Origin: MPNP01 sp965116235
GTDB lineage: Bacteria > Pseudomonadota > Alphaproteobacteria > Rhodobacterales > Rhodobacteraceae
NCBI GenBank assembly: GCA_965116235.1
Contig: OZ220496.1
Coordinates: forward strand, 2,542,001 to 2,606,000
DNA: 64,000 bases
Direction: 5' to 3'
Shown here: positions 9,446-17,983 of the stretch, one piece after another
Numbering within the stretch: the first letter of the stretch is position 1
Layout of the letters: every line of letters starts with the position of its first letter
The notes under the pieces: generated by a model
What the model was told of the DNA's origin: nothing
The model's input: only the letters and a program-made list of their open reading frames with translations
Databases searched by the model: none
Translations under genes and position numbers: made by a program

Positions 9446-10102
9446 CTGAGCGAAAAGTTTAAACATCCTGAAAATGGGCTGCTGATCATCCTGTCGTCTC
9501 CATCAGGAGCCGGCAAGTCTACCCTTGCGAAGCGCTTGGCGGATTCGGATTCGTCGATCAAGGTGTCCATTTCGGCGACTACTCGTCCGGAACGGGACGA
9601 GGAGGAAAACGGCCGCGAGTATTTTTTTCTTACCGAAGAGGACTTCAACAGCAGAATTAAACGCGGGGAGTTTCTGGAGCACGCATGCGTGTTCGGCCAT
9701 CTCTACGGCACCCCTTGCCAGTATATTGAGCAGTGCCTGCACGAAAGTTGTGATGTCGTCTTCGATATTGATTGGCAAGGCGGTCGCCAGATCAAGGAAT
9801 CACGGTTTAGGAACAATGTCGTCTCAATTTTTATTCTGCCACCTTCGATCCAGGAGCTTGACGCTCGGCTTCGGCAAAGAGGCAAGGACTCGTGCGCGTT
9901 GGTTGCACACCGGATGAAGGAATGTTACGAGGAAATCAAGCACTGGACGGACTATGACTATGTTCTCGTGAACAACAGAATAGAAGAGGTGTTTGAACAG
10001 ATTGAAGGAATCGTTTTTGCGGAACGGCTGAAGCGGACCCGCCGGAGCGGACTGAAAAATTTCGTGGAAAAGTTGAAGCACGAGTTTGAAGGGCGTTACT
10101 GA
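9446..10102 (+). CDS. gmk: Guanylate kinase with apparent CTG start
   Basis: Phosphorylates GMP to GDP. The frame contains the P-loop LSSPSGAGKST, then SISATTRPER, GREYFFLTEEDF and DVVFDIDWQGG, all standard for Gmk. Between the in-frame TGA at about 9440 and the P-loop there is no ATG, GTG or TTG. A CTG at 9446 gives LSEKFKHPENGLL, which matches the usual N terminus, and a GGGGGA run sits 6 nt before it. A TTG at 9536 lies after the P-loop and would give a dead enzyme. The stop overlaps the next start by one base (TGATG). Confidence 0.88.
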   Translation: MSEKFKHPENGLLIILSSPSGAGKSTLAKRLADSDSSIKVSISATTRPERDEEENGREYFFLTEEDFNSRIKRGEFLEHACVFGHLYGTPCQYIEQCLHESCDVVFDIDWQGGRQIKESRFRNNVVSIFILPPSIQELDARLRQRGKDSCALVAHRMKECYEEIKHWTDYDYVLVNNRIEEVFEQIEGIVFAERLKRTRRSGLKNFVEKLKHEFEGRY

Positions 10103-10632
10103 TGACTTTATACTCTCTGGGAGACGTTGAACCTCAATTGCCCAAGAATGACAATTATTGGGTTGCCGACAGTGCACAGGTGATCGGCAGGGTCAGGCTT
10201 GAAGCCATGACATCCGTATGGTTCGGGGCAATTCTACGGGGCGACAATGAACCGATATCAATCGGTCAAGGCTCGAACGTTCAGGACGGCAGCGTCTTGC
10301 ATACGGACATCGGGTATCCCCTCAGCATAGGCAAGAATTGTACCATCGGGCACATGGCCATGCTGCATGGATGCAAAATTGAAGATGGCGTTCTGGTCGG
10401 AATGAAAGCCACAATATTGAATGGAGCCCGAATAGGCCGAAACAGTGTCGTCGGTGCTTGTTCTTTGGTTACCGAAGGAAAGGAGATCCCAGACAATTCG
10501 CTCTTCGTAGGTTCTCCGGCACGGTTTGTCCGAACAATCTCGGAAGAAGAGCACGAGACCTTTCTTGAAGCCGCCAAACACTATCATCATAATTTGCTGA
10601 AGTATAGAATGTCACTCAAACCGGTCGGTTAG
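10102..10632 (+). CDS. Gamma-class carbonic anhydrase family protein
   Basis: Left-handed beta-helix (hexapeptide repeat) protein of 176 aa. Repeats such as SIGQGSNVQDGSVLHTD, SIGKNCTIGHMAMLHGC and VLVGMKATILNGARIG wind the helix, and the histidines in VLHTD, GHMAM and LHGC are the three expected metal ligands. Many such YrdA/PaaY-like homologues are not proven carbonic anhydrases, so activity is uncertain. It is coupled to gmk and followed 3 nt later by a DUF3553 gene. Confidence 0.88.
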   Translation: MTLYSLGDVEPQLPKNDNYWVADSAQVIGRVRLEAMTSVWFGAILRGDNEPISIGQGSNVQDGSVLHTDIGYPLSIGKNCTIGHMAMLHGCKIEDGVLVGMKATILNGARIGRNSVVGACSLVTEGKEIPDNSLFVGSPARFVRTISEEEHETFLEAAKHYHHNLLKYRMSLKPVG

Positions 10633-10635
10633 GCG

Positions 10636-10824
10636 TTGATTTTGACAAATTCATTCCTCGAGCCCGGTCAACTGGTCAGGAATCCAGACTGTCCCGAATG
10701 GGGCATTGGACAGGTGCAATCGATTATCGACAATCGCATTACCGTCAATTTTGAAAATAGCGGGAAAGTTGTCATTCTCGGCGATCAGGTCACTCTTGAG
10801 GAATATGTAGTGAATGAGGAATGA
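10636..10824 (+). CDS. DUF3553 domain protein
   Basis: A 62-aa protein that starts at TTG 10636. The sequence LEPGQLVRNPDCPEWGIGQVQSI followed by VNFENSGKVVIL matches the small DUF3553 domain, an SH3-like fold similar to the CarD/UvrD C-terminal type, common in alphaproteobacteria. Function is unknown. It overlaps the following olsB-like start by 11 nt, which suggests coupled translation. Confidence 0.75.
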   Translation: MILTNSFLEPGQLVRNPDCPEWGIGQVQSIIDNRITVNFENSGKVVILGDQVTLEEYVVNEE

Positions 10825-11668
10825 ACGCGGTTCATTGAGCCACGCTCAACTCGCTGATTCTAAACAGACATTGCCAAAAATACTGCAAATGGAAAGGGAG
10901 GACGTCAACTTTGAGCTGAAGCTTGCATCCACAGATCTTGATTTGCGGGCATCCCAACGACTGAGATACAAGGTGTTTGTTGAGGAGTTTGGAGGAAATG
11001 GTGCCCACGTTGACCATGATGCCCGAATTGAGATGGATGAGTTTGATTCATTTGCGGACCATTTGATCCTGATTGACAGGCGTCTTCCTGAAGACTCGCT
11101 GGACCATGTCATAGGAGTGTATCGTTTGCTACGCAGTGATGTAACTCTGGGGTTTTATTCAAGCTCTGAATTTGACCTGACAAGCCTGCTCAAATCTGGA
11201 CGAAAGCTTCTTGAATTGGGGCGGTCGTGCGTTCACCCGGACTACAGAGGCGGGTCGTCGATGTTTCAACTGTGGAATGGGCTTGCTGAATACGTTATCC
11301 GGCATGATGTGGAAATTCTGTTTGGGGTAGCCAGTTTCCACGGCACTCAGATGCGCGATTTTGCCTTGCCTCTTTCCTACCTTCATTATTGGCACGCAGC
11401 TCCTGACGATTTGAGGGTGAGTGCCAAGGGAAGTGCATCATCCCCCATGAACTTGATTGCCAAGGAACACATTGATCGCAAAGAGGCCGTCGTACGGCTC
11501 CCTGCCTTGATCAAGGCTTATTTGCGTCTTGGTGGAGTTGTAGGTTCGGGGGCCTTTATTGATTACGCCTTTAATACGATTGATGTCTGTGTCCTGATGG
11601 ATACCAACCGAATGTCCCAGAGTCGAAAATCCTACTATGAACGAAATGCCGGGATGTCGAAATGCTGA
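10814..11668 (+). CDS. olsB: Ornithine lipid N-acyltransferase OlsB-like
   Basis: Predicted L-ornithine N(alpha)-acyltransferase, which acylates ornithine from acyl-ACP to give lyso-ornithine lipid. The 284-aa sequence carries the OlsB acetyltransferase-like domain: RYKVFVEEFGG, YRLLRSD, ELGRSCVHPDYRGGSSMFQLWNGLAEYV and FGVASFHGT. The gene directly after it is a PlsC-type acyltransferase, the expected OlsA partner, which strengthens the call. Confidence 0.88.
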   Translation: MRNERGSLSHAQLADSKQTLPKILQMEREDVNFELKLASTDLDLRASQRLRYKVFVEEFGGNGAHVDHDARIEMDEFDSFADHLILIDRRLPEDSLDHVIGVYRLLRSDVTLGFYSSSEFDLTSLLKSGRKLLELGRSCVHPDYRGGSSMFQLWNGLAEYVIRHDVEILFGVASFHGTQMRDFALPLSYLHYWHAAPDDLRVSAKGSASSPMNLIAKEHIDRKEAVVRLPALIKAYLRLGGVVGSGAFIDYAFNTIDVCVLMDTNRMSQSRKSYYERNAGMSKC

Positions 11669-12479
11669 CAATAAGGACGTGAATCATCCTCCAGATGCGG
11701 CGAGGATCATGGGGTTCATCCGGCTAATTTTCAGATTTCTGCTTCTTGTCGTCATTATCTACGGCCTGCTTGTCGTGTTTTTGGTCACGAGGCTTTTTGA
11801 ATGGCCGCTTGGCCGGGTCTGGACGCCCCGAATTACGCAAGTGGTCTGTGCACTAAGCCTGAAGGTCATCGGTCTCAAGCTTGAGGTGACGGGGCAGCCT
11901 ATGGCTTCACCGGGCGTGGTTGTTGCCAACCATTCTTCCTGGCTGGATATCTTTGCCCTAAATGCATCACAACAAGTATTTTTTGTTTCCAAGCATGAGG
12001 TTCGACAATGGTTTGGTATCGGAATACTTGCGATTGTTACCGACACCGTTTTCATTGAACGCAACGTGCGCCAGTCGTTGCAGCAGAGGGGCGTGTTTTT
12101 TGAACGCTTGAAGCGCGGGGACAAACTTATGTTTTTTCCCGAAGGAACAAGCACTGACGGCCAGCAAGTGCTGGCTTTCAAGTCTACCTTGTTTGCCGCT
12201 TTGTTTGAGGACGAAATTTATCACAAGCTCGCGGTTCAACCGGTTGCTGTCCGTTACCAGCCTCCCCGATGTCAAGAACCCTCTTTTTATGCCTGGTGGG
12301 ACAGTTCTGATATGGTCAGCCATTTGATCAAGGTCCTTTCCGCTCCCGGTGGCGGTCACGTAAAGGTCATTTTTTGCTCCCCATTGCCCGTCGCAAATTT
12401 TGCCAGCCGCAAGGAACTGGCCTCTGCATGTGAAGCCACAATCCGGCAAAAGTTCTGGCATGCAAGGAATGCACAGTAG
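11637..12479 (+). CDS. olsA: 1-acyl-glycerol-phosphate/lyso-ornithine acyltransferase (OlsA/PlsC family)
   Basis: Membrane acyltransferase that probably adds the second acyl chain to lyso-ornithine lipid; PlsC activity on lysophosphatidate is the alternative. One N-terminal membrane helix is followed by the catalytic NHSSWLD motif (NHx4D), the FIERN block and FFPEGTSTDG. The frame starts at 11637, overlapping olsB by 32 nt. An internal ATG at 11709 (MGFIRLIFR), preceded by GAGG, is an equally good start and sits right before the helix. Confidence 0.88.
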   Translation: MNEMPGCRNADNKDVNHPPDAARIMGFIRLIFRFLLLVVIIYGLLVVFLVTRLFEWPLGRVWTPRITQVVCALSLKVIGLKLEVTGQPMASPGVVVANHSSWLDIFALNASQQVFFVSKHEVRQWFGIGILAIVTDTVFIERNVRQSLQQRGVFFERLKRGDKLMFFPEGTSTDGQQVLAFKSTLFAALFEDEIYHKLAVQPVAVRYQPPRCQEPSFYAWWDSSDMVSHLIKVLSAPGGGHVKVIFCSPLPVANFASRKELASACEATIRQKFWHARNAQ

Positions 12480-12606
12480 CATGCGAGTTCAATTTTTAGC
12501 TGACAGCAGGGGGATTTGCCACGCTACCGTATCGGGCTGGAATGCCTGCCCTACCGTCTTGTCGTATGAAATACCGTCCAGCACTCGAACGGGGAGGGGC
12601 TTCTTT

Positions 12607-13485
12607 CTAACGCCTCTGTGACGGATGCCAGAAGTTGACTTTTCTTTCGATGAGGGTCACAACGCCGAAAAACAAGGTGCCCATTAGTGAGGCGACAACG
12701 ATTTCAGCCCAAACTACATCAAAGGCCAGTCGCCCAACTTCAGTTGAAATGCGAAAGCCCATCCCCAAAATCGGTGATCCAAAAAACTCCGCAACGATGG
12801 CACCGATGAGTGAGAGGGTCGTGCATATTTTGAGCCCGTTGAACGCGAATGGCATCGCTGCAGGCAGTCTGAGCTTGATCAGCGTTTGCCAGTAGTTGGC
12901 CCGATACGTTCTCAGAATGTCTCTTTGCATTGAGTCACTTGATGCCAGTCCCTGAACCATGTTCACCAGCATGGGGAAAAAAACCATTGCTACTACGACA
13001 GCTGCCTTGGATTGCCAGCCAAATCCAAACCACATGACGAAGATGGGAGCCGTACCAACGATCGGGAGTGCGGCAAAGAGGTTGCCCACAGGCAACAATC
13101 CTTTCTGCAAGAATGGATAGCGGTCCACGACTATGGCAATGACGACGGCCAAGCCACATCCTATTGCAAATCCGGACAAGGCACCCTTGAATACAGTTTG
13201 AACCACGTCAATCCAGAGTATGTCCAGAATGTTGACGAACGTGACCGCAATGACGCTTGGTGCTGGCAGTATGACCAGTGGGATCTGAAAGTAGTTTACC
13301 AGCCCCTCCCAGATCACTAGCATGGTACTCACGAATACGACGGGAATGATGATCTTGTTTGCTCGTGATGGAGGTCGCGAGGCCAAGTAGACGTTCAATC
13401 CCCACGCCAACAGCCAAAAGATCATGATCAGAACGAGCAGCATTACCGATTGAACCCCAATCTTCCAAGGGTTGCCTTCTGGCAC
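12607..13485 (-). CDS. ABC transporter permease (pyrimidine/hydantoin uptake)
   Basis: Inner-membrane permease of the nitrate/taurine/NMT1-associated class, 292 aa with about six helices. The cytoplasmic coupling (EAA-like) loop is seen around RTYRANYWQTLIKLRLPAAMPF. It is the last gene of the pyrimidine operon and overlaps the preceding permease by 43 nt. The substrate is inferred from the linked catabolic genes, not from the permease itself. Confidence 0.88.
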   Translation of the reverse strand: MPEGNPWKIGVQSVMLLVLIMIFWLLAWGLNVYLASRPPSRANKIIIPVVFVSTMLVIWEGLVNYFQIPLVILPAPSVIAVTFVNILDILWIDVVQTVFKGALSGFAIGCGLAVVIAIVVDRYPFLQKGLLPVGNLFAALPIVGTAPIFVMWFGFGWQSKAAVVVAMVFFPMLVNMVQGLASSDSMQRDILRTYRANYWQTLIKLRLPAAMPFAFNGLKICTTLSLIGAIVAEFFGSPILGMGFRISTEVGRLAFDVVWAEIVVASLMGTLFFGVVTLIERKVNFWHPSQRR

Positions 13486-14306
13486 AGGCCAATAATGCCC
13501 ACAAGGCTCGCCGCCAAGATAGCCGCAGCAAACAGTGCCGACCAGATTTGTATGGTCTGGCCATAATAACTCCCGGCAAGCAGCCGGGCTCCAAGCCCGG
13601 CTACGGCACCGGTTGGCAATTCGCCGACAATGGCTCCGACCAAAGACGCAGAAATGCCGATTTTGAGCGAGGGGAACAGATAAGGCAGTGAAGTGAGGAC
13701 ACGTAACTTCCAGAATGTCTGACTGGGTGTTGAGGCGTACGTTCGCATCAAGTCCATCTGAGTTCTATCCGGGCTGCGAAACCCGGCAACCATTCCCACT
13801 GCGACCGGAAAAAAGCTGAGATACGATGAAATGACGGCCTTGGGCAACAATCCTTCCAAACCGACCGAGTAGAGAACGACGATAATCATGGGAGCAATCG
13901 CCAGTATGGGAATGGTCTGACTGGCCACAACCAAAGGCATGACCCCATACTCCATGGAGCGAACATGAACAATCCCGATGGCCAAGAGGATGCCGAGCCC
14001 GGTTCCAATGCCAAAACCGACCAGAGTGGCCGAAATGGTAATCCAGCCGTGATAAATGAGACTTCGCTTTGAGGTCACCTTTTTGTTGACAGTCGTATCC
14101 CAAAGTTCGCCAATCACCTGATGAGGAGGCGGCAATTTGGGCCGTTTCTGCTCCATGGCGTCGACAACGATCTCGGCAAAGGTCACCTCGACACCGGCCC
14201 TTCGAGCCTGATCTTGGGTCCAGGTTGAATTGAGTATGACCGTAAAGCAGTACCACACGACCACAATGACAAGGGTGACGGTAGCAATGGGAAACAGGGA
14301 TTTCAC
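13443..14306 (-). CDS. ABC transporter permease (pyrimidine/hydantoin uptake)
   Basis: Second permease of the same transporter, 287 aa. It has an N-terminal helix, a periplasmic stretch of about 60 residues, then five or so helices. The coupling loop reads LMRTYASTPSQTFWKLRVL. It lies 23 nt after the ATPase gene and overlaps the downstream permease by 43 nt, so the two subunits are probably made in fixed ratio. Confidence 0.88.
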   Translation of the reverse strand: MKSLFPIATVTLVIVVVWYCFTVILNSTWTQDQARRAGVEVTFAEIVVDAMEQKRPKLPPPHQVIGELWDTTVNKKVTSKRSLIYHGWITISATLVGFGIGTGLGILLAIGIVHVRSMEYGVMPLVVASQTIPILAIAPMIIVVLYSVGLEGLLPKAVISSYLSFFPVAVGMVAGFRSPDRTQMDLMRTYASTPSQTFWKLRVLTSLPYLFPSLKIGISASLVGAIVGELPTGAVAGLGARLLAGSYYGQTIQIWSALFAAAILAASLVGIIGLCQKATLGRLGFNR

Positions 14307-14329
14307 GACGGCAACCTCACTCGAGAACC

Positions 14330-15175
14330 CTATTTGCCCTCATGTCCATGGCTCTGCCGGAGTCCCCGGCGCACCCTTTGCGCCACTTCAATAAACTCCG
14401 GCGTATCACGGATTTCAAGCGAACGCTCCTTGGGCAATGGGCTGTCAATCACCTCAACAACCTGTCCAGGGCGGCTGCTCATGACCACGATTCGAGTCGA
14501 CAGGAATACGGCCTCGGGAATCGAGTGAGTTACAAACCCGATGGTCTTGCCCGTTCGATGCCACAACTCAAGCAGCTGCTCATTCAGATGATCGCGGACA
14601 ATTTCGTCAATTGCTCCAAAAGGCTCGTCCATTAACAAGATATCGGCATCGAAAGCGAGCGCTCGGGCAATCGATGCTCGCTGCTGCATTCCACCGGACA
14701 GCTGCCACGGAAACTTGTTGGCAAAGCCAGAGAGATGAACAAGTTCCAAAACTTTGCTGACCCGTTCGGTCATTTCCTCCTTGGAATAGCCCATGATTTC
14801 AAGTGGCAATCTGACGTTCCTGGCAATCGTTCGCCACGGAAACAGGCTCGCCGCCTGAAACACATATCCATAGGCCCGATTCAGGCGGGCTTCCTCGGGT
14901 GTCATGCCATTGACATCAATATGACCTGACGTTGGCTGGTCCAAGGCCGCCACGATGCGCAGGAAGGTGGTTTTTCCACATCCCGAAGGTCCGATCAGAG
15001 AGACAAAGTCACCCTTGCGGATGTCCAGATTGACTTTCCGCAGAGCCTCGACCTGCCCATCCTCGGTTTCAAATGTCAACCCCAGGTCGCGGGCAGAAAT
15101 CACGATCGGCGCTTGCATGGCATTCATCCGATCGAGCCGATTTGAATTGGGGGCAACAAGTGCATCAACACTCAA
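14330..15175 (-). CDS. ABC transporter ATP-binding protein (pyrimidine/hydantoin uptake)
   Basis: ATPase of the SsuB/TauB/NrtD type, 281 aa. Walker A is GPSGCGKTT, the Q-loop lies in FQAASLFPW, the signature is LSGGMQQR, Walker B is ADILLMDEPFGAID, and the H-loop histidine is in GFVTHSIPEAVFL. The start overlaps the hydA stop by 4 nt (ATGA), so enzyme and transporter genes are translationally coupled. This supports uptake of the hydA pathway substrate. Confidence 0.92.
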   Translation of the reverse strand: MSVDALVAPNSNRLDRMNAMQAPIVISARDLGLTFETEDGQVEALRKVNLDIRKGDFVSLIGPSGCGKTTFLRIVAALDQPTSGHIDVNGMTPEEARLNRAYGYVFQAASLFPWRTIARNVRLPLEIMGYSKEEMTERVSKVLELVHLSGFANKFPWQLSGGMQQRASIARALAFDADILLMDEPFGAIDEIVRDHLNEQLLELWHRTGKTIGFVTHSIPEAVFLSTRIVVMSSRPGQVVEVIDSPLPKERSLEIRDTPEFIEVAQRVRRGLRQSHGHEGK

Positions 15176-16632
15176 ATTCCCGCCGGAATGTTCAGTGGGT
15201 CGCGGTCAATCTGTCGTGGTGAATTTATTTCTTTCCATTTCGAAACAGCCGCGTGAGGCGCCGGGAACGCAGGGCGGGGAACGAACTTGCCGCGCCCGGG
15301 AACGGGTTGCGAATTTTGCCCCCAGGTCCAGATCACCTCCCCTCGGGACAGCGTATGTCGAGGTTGGGCTGAAACCCTGAAGCCCTCAAAGACATTGTAG
15401 TCAAGAACTGACTTGTGCGACGTGGCTGTAATCGTTTTGGCAATCTTGGGATCCCAGACCACAATATCCGCATCGGCCCCCGGAACGAGAGCTCCTTTTC
15501 TGGGGTAAATATTCAGTATCTTGGCGATGTTGGTCGATGTGACCGCTACAAATTCATTGGGAGTCAAGCGTCCCTTTTCAACTCCTTCTGTCCACAAAAC
15601 GCCCATGCGTTCTTCGAGTCCCCCGGTTCCATTCGGAATCAGCGTAAAATTGTCACGACCCATTCTCTTCTGCTCGGTGGTAAAAGCCGCGTGGTCGGTC
15701 GCAACCACCTGGAGTGATCCGGCAGCCAATCCGTTCCACAATCCGTTCTGATGCTCCTTGTTTCGGAATGGTGGTGACATGACTCGGCGGGCGGCATGCT
15801 CCCAGTCTGGAGAAAAGTACTCGCCTTCATCCAAGGTCAAGAACTGAATGAGCGGTTCGCCATAGACGCGGATTCCCTTTTGCCGCGCTCGACGAATGGC
15901 TTCATGGGCTTGCTCGCATGACACATGAACGATATAGAGCGGCACACCCACGGCATCGGCAATCATGATCGCCCGATTGGCCGCCTCTCCTTCAACTTCG
16001 GGAGGGCGCGAGTAGGCATGTCCTTCTGGTCCGGTCAGACCGTCGTTGAGATACTTTTTCTGAAGCTCGGCGACAATATCGCCATTCTCCGCGTGCACCA
16101 TCGGCAGCGCCCCCAGATCACGGCAACGTTCAAAGGAGGCAAACATCTCGTCATCTTCAACCATGAGGGCGCCCTTGTAAGCCATGAAGTGCTTGAAGGA
16201 ATTGACACCCATATCGACCGCATCCTTCATTTCGTTGAAAATGTCTTCGTTCCAGCCAGTAATGGCCATGTGGTAACCGATGTCGGAACAAATTTGTGGC
16301 TGCGACTTGCGGTGCCATTCATTGATGGCGTTCCGGATTGAACCATCTTCACCGGGCAGGCAAAAATCGACGATCATGGTCGTTCCGCCTACGGCGGCGG
16401 CCCACGTTCCCGACTCGAAGGTTTCAGCCGCCGTGGTGCCCATGAATGGCATTTCCAGGTGGGTATGCGGGTCAATTCCTCCCGGAATGACGAAAGCGCC
16501 TTCGGCATCGAGATAATTGTCACCCGCCAGATCTTCACCGATAGCCTTGATTTTTTCACCTTCAACCAGAACGTCACCCTTGAACGTTCGGTCAGCAGTG
16601 ACAATCGTTCCATCCTTAATGACCTGCGACAT
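15172..16632 (-). CDS. hydA: Dihydropyrimidinase / D-hydantoinase
   Basis: Cyclic amidohydrolase that opens dihydrouracil or dihydrothymine to the N-carbamoyl beta-amino acid. The frame extends to 16668, but GGAGG lies just before ATG 16632 (MSQVIKDGTIV), which I take as the start; this gives 486 aa. The binuclear metal site is intact: PGGIDPHTHLE, the carboxylated lysine in FKHFMAYKGALM, MVHAENGD, YIVHVSCEQAH and ATDHAAF. It is followed by the transporter ATPase and preceded by the amidohydrolase. Confidence 0.95.
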   Translation of the reverse strand: MSQVIKDGTIVTADRTFKGDVLVEGEKIKAIGEDLAGDNYLDAEGAFVIPGGIDPHTHLEMPFMGTTAAETFESGTWAAAVGGTTMIVDFCLPGEDGSIRNAINEWHRKSQPQICSDIGYHMAITGWNEDIFNEMKDAVDMGVNSFKHFMAYKGALMVEDDEMFASFERCRDLGALPMVHAENGDIVAELQKKYLNDGLTGPEGHAYSRPPEVEGEAANRAIMIADAVGVPLYIVHVSCEQAHEAIRRARQKGIRVYGEPLIQFLTLDEGEYFSPDWEHAARRVMSPPFRNKEHQNGLWNGLAAGSLQVVATDHAAFTTEQKRMGRDNFTLIPNGTGGLEERMGVLWTEGVEKGRLTPNEFVAVTSTNIAKILNIYPRKGALVPGADADIVVWDPKIAKTITATSHKSVLDYNVFEGFRVSAQPRHTLSRGEVIWTWGQNSQPVPGRGKFVPRPAFPAPHAAVSKWKEINSPRQIDRDPLNIPAGI

Positions 16633-16672
16633 GTGATCCTCCAAATGTTGTGTGCCTTGCGGCTTCACTTGT

Positions 16673-17923
16673 TCAGTTGACTATTTCCGCCGTTTCCAGA
16701 ACCGCCTGCAATAGTGTATTGGTCCCTTTTTCAGCCCATTCAGGATAAATCTTCTCGGCCTCGTTGTGCGACAGTCCCTCCACGCACGGGCACATGATCA
16801 TGGCCGTGGGAGCCAAACGATTGATCCAGCAGGCATCATGCCCGGCACCCGATATGATGTCCCGATGCGTATAACCCAAGGTTTCAGCGGCGTTTCTGAC
16901 AGCCTTGACACATTTATCGTCAAACTTGACCGGATCAAACCCGCCGACTTTTTCGAAAGTGACGGACAAACCCATCTCATGGCATATCCTCCTGCTGCCC
17001 TCTTTCAGTCGAGCCTCCATATCCTGTATGACCGCCAGTTCGGGGGATCGAAAATCAACGGTAAATACAACCTTTCCGGGAATGACGTTCCGACTGTTCG
17101 GATATACGTCAATGTGGCCGGCTGCCCCTACCGCATCGGGCTTGTGACTCCACGCAATCTCATCAACAAGATCAAGTATTTTTGCCATGCCCAAACCGGC
17201 ATTCCGGCGCATGGGCATCGGAGTGGAGCCTGTATGACTCTCTTTTCCGGTAATGATCACCTGTATCCATGCCAAGCCCTGACCATGCGTTACAACGCCT
17301 ATATCCGCGTTTTCAGCCTCAAGAATTGGTCCCTGCTCTATATGAAGTTCAAAAAAGGCATGCATTTTCCGTGCCCCAACCACTTCATCGCCGAGCCAGC
17401 CAACGCGCTTGAGTTCGTCGCCAAACAGTTTGCCGTCGGCGTCCTCGCGAGCATAAGCCCACTCCAGATCGTGCATGCCGGCGAAGACACCTGAAGCCAG
17501 CATGGGGGGAGCAAATCGAGTGCCTTCTTCATTGGTCCAGTTGGTCACAACAATGGGGTGCCTTGTCTGGATACTCATGTCATTGAGAGTGCGAATGATT
17601 TCCAGTGCACCAAGAACGCCCAGCACCCCATCATACTTGCCGCCCGTAGGCTGGGTATCCAGATGCGAGCCGACATAAACGGGCAAAGCGTGCCTGTCAG
17701 TCCCCGATCGGGATGCGAACATGTTGCCCATCTGGTCGATGCCAACCGACAGATTCGCTTCGTCACACCACCGGCGAAACAGCCGGCGCCCCTCAGCGTC
17801 CTCGTCAGTGAGCGACTGCCGGTTGTTGCCACCCGCGACACCGGGACCGATTTTCGCCATCTCCATGATCGAATCCCATAACCGACCGCGGTTGACCTGT
17901 AAATTGTGCAATCGTGACGTCAT
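16673..17923 (-). CDS. Zn-dependent N-carbamoyl amidohydrolase (beta-ureidopropionase type)
   Basis: M20-family amidohydrolase of 416 aa. Motifs are VGSHLDTQPTGGKYDG, the NEEGTRFAPPMLASGVFAG block and ELHIEQGPILE, all typical of the N-carbamoyl-amino acid hydrolase / allantoate amidohydrolase / beta-ureidopropionase group. By position between preA and hydA the reaction is most likely hydrolysis of N-carbamoyl-beta-alanine to beta-alanine, CO2 and ammonia, the third step of reductive pyrimidine breakdown. Allantoate as substrate cannot be excluded from sequence alone. Confidence 0.9.
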   Translation of the reverse strand: MTSRLHNLQVNRGRLWDSIMEMAKIGPGVAGGNNRQSLTDEDAEGRRLFRRWCDEANLSVGIDQMGNMFASRSGTDRHALPVYVGSHLDTQPTGGKYDGVLGVLGALEIIRTLNDMSIQTRHPIVVTNWTNEEGTRFAPPMLASGVFAGMHDLEWAYAREDADGKLFGDELKRVGWLGDEVVGARKMHAFFELHIEQGPILEAENADIGVVTHGQGLAWIQVIITGKESHTGSTPMPMRRNAGLGMAKILDLVDEIAWSHKPDAVGAAGHIDVYPNSRNVIPGKVVFTVDFRSPELAVIQDMEARLKEGSRRICHEMGLSVTFEKVGGFDPVKFDDKCVKAVRNAAETLGYTHRDIISGAGHDACWINRLAPTAMIMCPCVEGLSHNEAEKIYPEWAEKGTNTLLQAVLETAEIVN

Positions 17924-17983
17924 GCGCGTGTTCCAACCCCCTGTTCAATTTCAGCCCTTTGAGTTCAACGACCCTGATGCCTT

